Assembly (NCBI GenBank): GCA_937967685.1
Contig: CALBTX010000064.1
Location: 1 to 9,155 of the forward strand
From: an uncultured Bacillaceae bacterium
GTDB lineage: Bacteria > Bacillota > Bacilli > Caldalkalibacillales > Caldalkalibacillaceae
Direction: 5' to 3'
Length of the DNA stretch: 9,155 nt
A program made the translations under genes and the position numbers. Shown here in pieces: positions 4,995 through 9,155 of this stretch (the first letter of the stretch is position 1; every line of letters begins with the position of its first letter). The notes beneath the pieces were generated by a model, which worked only from the letters and a program-made list of their open reading frames with translations, was not told the origin of the DNA and made no database searches.

Positions 4995-7190
4995 ATGAGC
5001 CATACAGTTCGCCCAAGGATTAACAATCCGCATAATCCTTATCGGGATAACGTTCAAGGAAAAGCGAATGAACCGATTACAGTGGCCGGTTTATTGGACC
5101 GGGCAAAACAGGTGCTCGGGGAAGAAGTACAACAGATCAAACCGGATTGGACGTTGGAAGAAATATTCATCCGCTTGGAAGAAAATGCTCCGCGCATTGC
5201 CATTATCGGCGGATCAGCCGACCATCCGGCTCACATTCTGGATATTCAAACGGTTTCACGTGCGGCCCTTAAAATCTGGCAGGAAGGCGGGGTACCGTTT
5301 TATTTCAGCACGCCTGTGCTTTGCGATGGAACCTGCCAGAACAACATGGGCATGAGCTATTCCTTACAGAGCCGCAACGCCGTTGCCGAAATGGTCGTCA
5401 ACCAAATGGAAGCCCATTCTTATCATGGCGCATTCGTCATTCAAGGTTGCGATAAACAACCGCTTGGTGTTTTGAGCGGACTCGCCCATTTGGACCGCAT
5501 TCGCCGTCTGCGTGGCGAAGCGCCGGTATTTGCCTCCTTCGCGCCTTCCCATGTGCTTAAGGGAGGGGAAATACCGGAAGATCTGACGGCTGAATTGAAT
5601 CAGGTGGCAGATCAAGCGGTTAAGATGGGTTTTCAGGATATTGCCGATGATCTGCATGATGCGATGAGCTTTATTTTGCAATGCAGTTCAAATACCGCAT
5701 TCCAGGGGGTGCTAACCCGTGCGGTGGAAAAAGGCATTATTACAGCCGCACAACATAAAGATTTCGAAAAGCGTTTGGCGGTGAACACTTGTGATCCTGC
5801 CGGCGGTGTTTGTGCTTTCCATGGGACGGGAAACAGCTCCCGGGATGTGATGGCCGGTTTTGGCATGGCCCACCCTCATTTAGAAATTCTGACGGAACCA
5901 CCGACTCAGGAACAACTGAATCCGGCGATCGAGTCTTTGTTTTCAATTATGAATCGACCGGAGTGCAGTGTCGCTGAGCTGGTCGGCGCCAATATAGCCA
6001 ATGCGATTCGTATTCATAGTTCCGGCGGAGGATCGACCAATTTAATGATGCATATCGTCGGAGCCATGATTTATGCGGGTTACGATTTCAGCCTGTGGGA
6101 TGTGCGCAAAATTCATCAGGAGCATCCGATTCCGGACCTGTTTGATTACAGTTTGACCGAAGGAAGAGATATTTTTGCTCTCGCTCAGCAATGCTGCTCA
6201 GGAGCGATCAGAGGGATGGAAACGTTATTTTATGAACTATTGAATAACGGGGTGCCCATGGATGTGGATGCGCTCACCGTCACCGGACAAACTTGGGCTG
6301 AACGATTGAGCCATACGGAAAATTTGAGCGCAGACGGGGTGAAGGATAATCCGGTCATTTTAAGCAAACCGCGTCGTAAATTTAGCGGCGTTGATGTGCT
6401 CGAAGGGAACTTTTTTGAGAGTGCCGTCGTTAAAATCAGCGGGATGACCAGTCATCAGTTGGATCAATTTGATGAGAAAATATCTTTTGTCCTTTATTTC
6501 CAGAATGAAGAGGAAGCGAACAAACATTTGTTGAATACTGAGCTTTTAGGAGACCTGCGCGATCGGAAGGAATTCCCCCGCGAGCACTTGTTAACGATGT
6601 GGCAGCATAATCAGCCAGACACTTTCGATCAGGCCCAGAATCTGGAATACAATGAGCTGTTCGACCGCATGGTTGACGATGAAATTTTAAAGATAACGAT
6701 CATTATTGCCGGACAGGGTCCTGAGGCGTTCGGTATGCCGGAAATGTTCACGCCGATGCAACATATCAACGCCAATCGTCAGTTGAAAAGATTAGCCACG
6801 CTGATTAGTGACGGGCGCTATTCAGGAGTGACTTACGGGGCGGCGATCGGTCACATGACGCCTGAAGCGTTGAATGAGGGCGGCATCCTTTATTTGCAAC
6901 AAGGCGATGTCTTGCTGCTGCGTTTTCGATCCAAAAGAATTGAACTCTTGGATATGGCTGAGTTTGATCAAGGACATATCAAATTATTTAACGGCGACTT
7001 GAAGGCTGAAAGAGCAGAAATCGGCCAACAGAGAAAAGAGACGATGAAAAAACGTCAAAAATTAGTGGCCGCCTCAAATCGTTTGGTCGGTTGTACGGAT
7101 GCAAGCGAGGGAGTGGTTCCCTTGGCGGTCAAAATGGATGCGGACATTCCTTTTAAACGCGAAGCAAAGAGCAGTGTTCAAGCCAAATGA
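4995..7190 (+). CDS. IlvD/Edd-family sugar acid dehydratase, enlarged YjhG-like form
   Basis: A 731-residue iron-sulfur dehydratase of the IlvD/Edd superfamily, expected to convert an aldonic acid to its 2-keto-3-deoxy acid. Seen: cluster and metal residues C110-D111 (VLCDG), C152-D153-K154 (GCDK) and C266/C273 (NTCDPAGGVC), followed by FHGTGNSSRDVMAGFGMAHPH (275-295), SSGGGSTNLMMH (342-353), and DGRYSGVTYGAAIGHMTPEA (606-625) with S610 where the family has its catalytic serine. The nearest relatives I recall are YjhG/YagF pentonate dehydratases of about 650 residues. Here about 50 extra residues lie between C152 and C273 (near 186-260) and about 40 near 510-555. ATG 4995 follows a GGGAGAGAAG stretch. 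The aldolase lies 49 bases downstream, the same pairing as yjhG-yjhH in E. coli. Ilv biosynthesis is unlikely: no other ilv gene is present. Exact substrate unknown. Confidence 0.88.
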   Translation: MSHTVRPRINNPHNPYRDNVQGKANEPITVAGLLDRAKQVLGEEVQQIKPDWTLEEIFIRLEENAPRIAIIGGSADHPAHILDIQTVSRAALKIWQEGGVPFYFSTPVLCDGTCQNNMGMSYSLQSRNAVAEMVVNQMEAHSYHGAFVIQGCDKQPLGVLSGLAHLDRIRRLRGEAPVFASFAPSHVLKGGEIPEDLTAELNQVADQAVKMGFQDIADDLHDAMSFILQCSSNTAFQGVLTRAVEKGIITAAQHKDFEKRLAVNTCDPAGGVCAFHGTGNSSRDVMAGFGMAHPHLEILTEPPTQEQLNPAIESLFSIMNRPECSVAELVGANIANAIRIHSSGGGSTNLMMHIVGAMIYAGYDFSLWDVRKIHQEHPIPDLFDYSLTEGRDIFALAQQCCSGAIRGMETLFYELLNNGVPMDVDALTVTGQTWAERLSHTENLSADGVKDNPVILSKPRRKFSGVDVLEGNFFESAVVKISGMTSHQLDQFDEKISFVLYFQNEEEANKHLLNTELLGDLRDRKEFPREHLLTMWQHNQPDTFDQAQNLEYNELFDRMVDDEILKITIIIAGQGPEAFGMPEMFTPMQHINANRQLKRLATLISDGRYSGVTYGAAIGHMTPEALNEGGILYLQQGDVLLLRFRSKRIELLDMAEFDQGHIKLFNGDLKAERAEIGQQRKETMKKRQKLVAASNRLVGCTDASEGVVPLAVKMDADIPFKREAKSSVQAK

Positions 7191-7218
7191 GCCACATCAT
7201 GGAAGGAAAACGGCAGTG

Positions 7219-7236
7219 ATGAAAAAGGAGTTCTGA
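7219..7236 (+). other. Possible five-codon leader ORF overlapping the aldolase ribosome binding site
   Basis: ATG 7219 (or GTG 7216) reads MKKEF and stops at TGA 7234-7236, four bases before the aldolase TTG. GGAAGGA (7201-7207) lies upstream at a spacing usable for GTG 7216. It covers the aldolase site AAGGAG. Ribosomes ending here could restart on the TTG, but an ORF this short may be chance. Confidence 0.2.
7225..7230 (+). promoter_or_regulatory. Ribosome binding site fixing the TTG start of the aldolase
   Basis: AAGGAG ends nine bases before TTG 7240. An in-frame TGA at 7234-7236 blocks any longer start, and the next ATG (7279) would delete the conserved SGIIPP entry. TTG 7240 is therefore the only sensible start. 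Confidence 0.85.
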
Positions 7237-7239
7237 AAG

Positions 7240-8148
7240 TTGAAGAATGTTTATGCTTTTTCAGGTATCATTCCTCCGATGGTAACTGTATTTGACAAAG
7301 ACGGAGACATTGATTTGGAAGCAAACCGCAAACTTGTTGATTGGCTGATCGATCAAGGGATTCACGGCATCCTTTTTTTGGGAAGTTCGGGCGAATTTTC
7401 TGCTCTGACTTTAAATGAACGCAAGTTGTTTGCGGAGGAAATGATTGCCCATGTAAACGGAAGGATACCAGTCCTCATCGGCACGGGTACGACCAATCTG
7501 CCAGATACGTTTGAACTGTCCGAACATGCCGAGCGTGCAGGGGCATCAGGTGTTTTAGTCATTAATCCTTACTATTGGAAGTATCCGGATGCAGATCTGT
7601 CTGCCTATTACGCTGAAATCGCCGAAAATGTAAACATTCCGCTTATGATCTACAATTTTCCGGCTGTCACCGGACAAAATTTATCAGCAGATATGATTTG
7701 TCGATTGGCTTCCAGTCATGAAAATATCGTCGGGTTGAAAGACACGACAGAACATATAGGGCATGTCCGTGAAATCATCACCACTGTTCAGCAGGTACGG
7801 GCTGATTTTGCCGTGTTTGCCGCTTTTGATGATCATATTTTGCCTGCTTTACAATTTGGGGCTGCTGGTGCCATTAACGGGACATCAGCTTTTGCTCCAC
7901 GTTTATCCGTGGAGCTTGTCGAATCTTTTTGGCAGCACGATTATGAACGGGCCGTGGACCTTTATCGACAATTGGCGGGGTATATGGAAGTTTATCAATT
8001 CCATCCGTTGTTCTTTATGGTGGCCAAAGAAGCCCTTCATCAACGGCTTTTCAAGCATCAAACAGGTGTGCGCCTTCCAGCTAGAACATTTGACCAAGGT
8101 TTGACCGATAAAATGAAAGCGTTTCTGCAAAAACACGAATTGCTTTAA
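7240..8148 (+). CDS. 2-keto-3-deoxy-aldonate aldolase, YagE/YjhH-like (DHDPS superfamily)
   Basis: A 302-residue class I aldolase of the dihydrodipicolinate synthase/N-acetylneuraminate lyase superfamily, a cytosolic (beta/alpha)8 barrel. Seen: SGIIPPMVT (8-16), GSSGE (48-52), VLIGTGTTN (78-86), VINPYYWK (107-114), catalytic Y138 in IYNFPAVTG (137-145), Schiff-base lysine K167 in VGLKDT (164-169), and GAAGAINGTSAFAP (207-220). INPYYWK and YNFPA.TGQ closely match E. coli YagE/YjhH, which split 2-keto-3-deoxy sugar acids into pyruvate plus an aldehyde (glycolaldehyde from pentonates). True DapA is unlikely given this match and the catabolic neighbours. The gene follows the IlvD/Edd dehydratase, its likely supplier of substrate, by 49 bases. 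It starts on TTG. Pentonate versus hexonate preference cannot be told. Confidence 0.92.
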   Translation: MKNVYAFSGIIPPMVTVFDKDGDIDLEANRKLVDWLIDQGIHGILFLGSSGEFSALTLNERKLFAEEMIAHVNGRIPVLIGTGTTNLPDTFELSEHAERAGASGVLVINPYYWKYPDADLSAYYAEIAENVNIPLMIYNFPAVTGQNLSADMICRLASSHENIVGLKDTTEHIGHVREIITTVQQVRADFAVFAAFDDHILPALQFGAAGAINGTSAFAPRLSVELVESFWQHDYERAVDLYRQLAGYMEVYQFHPLFFMVAKEALHQRLFKHQTGVRLPARTFDQGLTDKMKAFLQKHELL

Positions 8149-8163
8149 TATAAGCGGTTTTTT
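8137..8163 (+). terminator. Weak hairpin with U-tract at the end of the aldolase gene
   Basis: GAATTGCTT (8137-8145) can pair with AAGCGGTTT (8152-8160) around a six-base loop, six Watson-Crick and three G-U pairs. The T-run 8158-8163 is half inside the stem. The stem includes the stop codon region and has only two G-C pairs, so it would at most reduce transcription into the last gene. Confidence 0.25.
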
Positions 8164-8188
8164 ATCTCTATAAGCGGATTTTTATCTC
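8149..8188 (+). repeat. 20-base tandem repeat, two copies, before the last gene
   Basis: Copy 1 (8149-8168) and copy 2 (8169-8188) both start TATAAGCGG and end TTTTTATCTC, differing only at unit position 10 (T in copy 1, A in copy 2). Copy 1 begins at the first base after the aldolase stop codon. Each copy supplies a T-run after GCGG. The spacer holds no clear promoter. Confidence 0.85.
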
Positions 8189-8216
8189 AAAAATTTGTGC
8201 AAAGGTTGGGATCTTT

Positions 8217-9146
8217 ATGCAAGAATCAAGAAAATTTCTCGAATCACTCGGTTATCCAGGCGGAGACTTATATGATCTGCCCACCTCGACCAAACGTTTT
8301 CCCGACGGGGCTCAATACCGGATCGAACTGCCCAGTGTTGAAGGTCCCCGGGCTTTGGAAGCGACGCTGCAAGAAATCGATCGTTACGGCATGACCGTTC
8401 ACCGTGTATCACAAGGGAGCGGGATTATGCTTTTAACAGATGATGAAATCACGGAAATGAACAAGATGTGTGCTGAAAGAGGCATGGAATTAAGTTTGTT
8501 TGTCGGTCCTCGCGGCACGTGGGATATAGGCGCTCAACCGTTTACTTCGGCCGGTTCTTCAATCGCTTTGCGTCACGAAGGGGCCGACCAGCTTGTTTAT
8601 GCCATGGAAGACTTAAAAAGAGGAGTCAGCCTTGGCTTAAGAGGGGCACTCGTGGCTGACGAAGGATTGTTGCTCTTAACCAAAGAAATGAAAAAACAAG
8701 GGATTCTGCCACAAGACTTTGTTGTCAAAGTTTCAGTTCAATTACCCGCTCCCAATCCTGTTTCAGTGAAACTGATGCAAGATTTGGGGGCGGATACGTA
8801 CAATGTGCCGACAGCACTCACTTTGCCTAAACTGGCTGCGCTGCGCCAAGTCATTGATATTCCCATTGATTTGTACGTTGAGGTTCCCGATAATTTCGGC
8901 GGTTTTATTCGCCATTACGAAATCCCCGAACTGATTCGTATCCTCGCTCCTGTCTATGTCAAGTTTGGCTTGCGCAACCATCCGGATGTGTATCCTTCCG
9001 GTAAACAGTGGGAATCGACCAACCTGGATCTGTGCCGGGAAAGGGTACACCGTGCAGCTTTAGGCATACAGATGATTGAACGCTATTACCCGGAAGCAAA
9101 AACTTCCGAACTTGGAGCGGAAGGATTGGGGATCCCTCAAGTTTAA
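8217..9146 (+). CDS. Unrecognised predicted (beta/alpha)8-barrel protein
   Basis: A 309-residue soluble protein with no signal peptide or membrane segment. I do not recognise a characterised family; peptidase-U32-like barrels are a distant possibility. Reading the sequence gives eight hydrophobic strands alternating with amphipathic helices: AQYRIELPS (32-40), TVHRVSQGS (60-68), MELSLFVGPR (90-99), GALVADEG (143-150), VVKVSVQLP (169-177), ADTYNVP (192-198), IDLYVEVPD (217-225) and PVYVKFGL (245-252). Charged or polar residues sit at strand ends, where barrel enzymes keep active sites: E37, R63, R99, D148, E149, N196, E222, K249. Odd sequence blocks are YPGGDLYDLPTSTKRFPDG (13-31) and GLRNHPDVYPSGKQWES (251-267). 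The ATG start has only a weak site (AAAGG, 11 bases away), so expression may be lower. Last visible gene of the operon, 68 bases after the aldolase; an enzyme of the same sugar acid route is the natural guess. Confidence 0.8.
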   Translation: MQESRKFLESLGYPGGDLYDLPTSTKRFPDGAQYRIELPSVEGPRALEATLQEIDRYGMTVHRVSQGSGIMLLTDDEITEMNKMCAERGMELSLFVGPRGTWDIGAQPFTSAGSSIALRHEGADQLVYAMEDLKRGVSLGLRGALVADEGLLLLTKEMKKQGILPQDFVVKVSVQLPAPNPVSVKLMQDLGADTYNVPTALTLPKLAALRQVIDIPIDLYVEVPDNFGGFIRHYEIPELIRILAPVYVKFGLRNHPDVYPSGKQWESTNLDLCRERVHRAALGIQMIERYYPEAKTSELGAEGLGIPQV

Positions 9147-9155
9147 AGGATTGGG

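Noticed and set aside
8113..8128. Catabolite-response-like sequence TGAAAGCGTTTCTG
   Set aside because: The left half fits a CcpA site, but the final CA is missing, and it lies inside the aldolase coding region where Lys-Ala-Phe codons explain it.

Overview
The window looks like the inside of a catabolic operon from a low-to-mid GC Gram-positive bacterium, most likely of the Bacillales. The reasons are strong GGAGG-type ribosome binding sites, TTG used as a start codon at least twice, and protein sequences typical of Firmicutes. I cannot name the genus. All seven convincing genes lie on the plus strand in one direction. The gaps between them are 24, 100, 117, 97, 49 and 68 bases. The promoter of the whole unit, any dedicated regulator and any transporter must lie outside, because none is present here.

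Layout: (1) 34-1239 iron-dependent alcohol dehydrogenase with an insert resembling hydroxyacid-oxoacid transhydrogenase; (2) 1264-2238 D-2-hydroxyacid dehydrogenase of the glyoxylate/hydroxypyruvate reductase type; (3) 2339-3622 lactate-racemase-like (LarA/DUF2088) protein with the expected nickel-pincer residues; (4) 3740-4897 UxaA-type dehydratase large domain without its SAF domain; (5) 4995-7190 an oversized IlvD/Edd-family dehydratase; (6) 7240-8148 a YagE/YjhH-like 2-keto-3-deoxy-aldonate aldolase; (7) 8217-9146 a protein I do not recognise that reads as an eight-stranded beta/alpha barrel.

How they may work together (inference): the set fits non-phosphorylated breakdown of a sugar acid (aldonate). 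The LarA-like protein could epimerise the alpha-hydroxyl carbon, one of the two dehydratases would make the 2-keto-3-deoxy acid, and the aldolase would split that into pyruvate and a short aldehyde. The Fe-alcohol dehydrogenase and the hydroxyacid dehydrogenase would handle the aldehyde or oxoacid products. The pairing of an IlvD/Edd dehydratase with a YagE-like aldolase parallels E. coli yjhG-yjhH and yagF-yagE, which act on pentonates. A nickel-dependent epimerase and a second, unrelated dehydratase fold in the same operon are not part of any textbook route I know.

The spacers are unusual. Three of them (3639-3682, 4899-4929, 8149-8188) carry two-copy imperfect tandem repeats with periods of 22, 17 and 20 bases. 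The 22-base pair contains a dyad in each copy and sits just upstream of a perfect TATAAT, which suggests an internal, controlled promoter ahead of genes 4-7.
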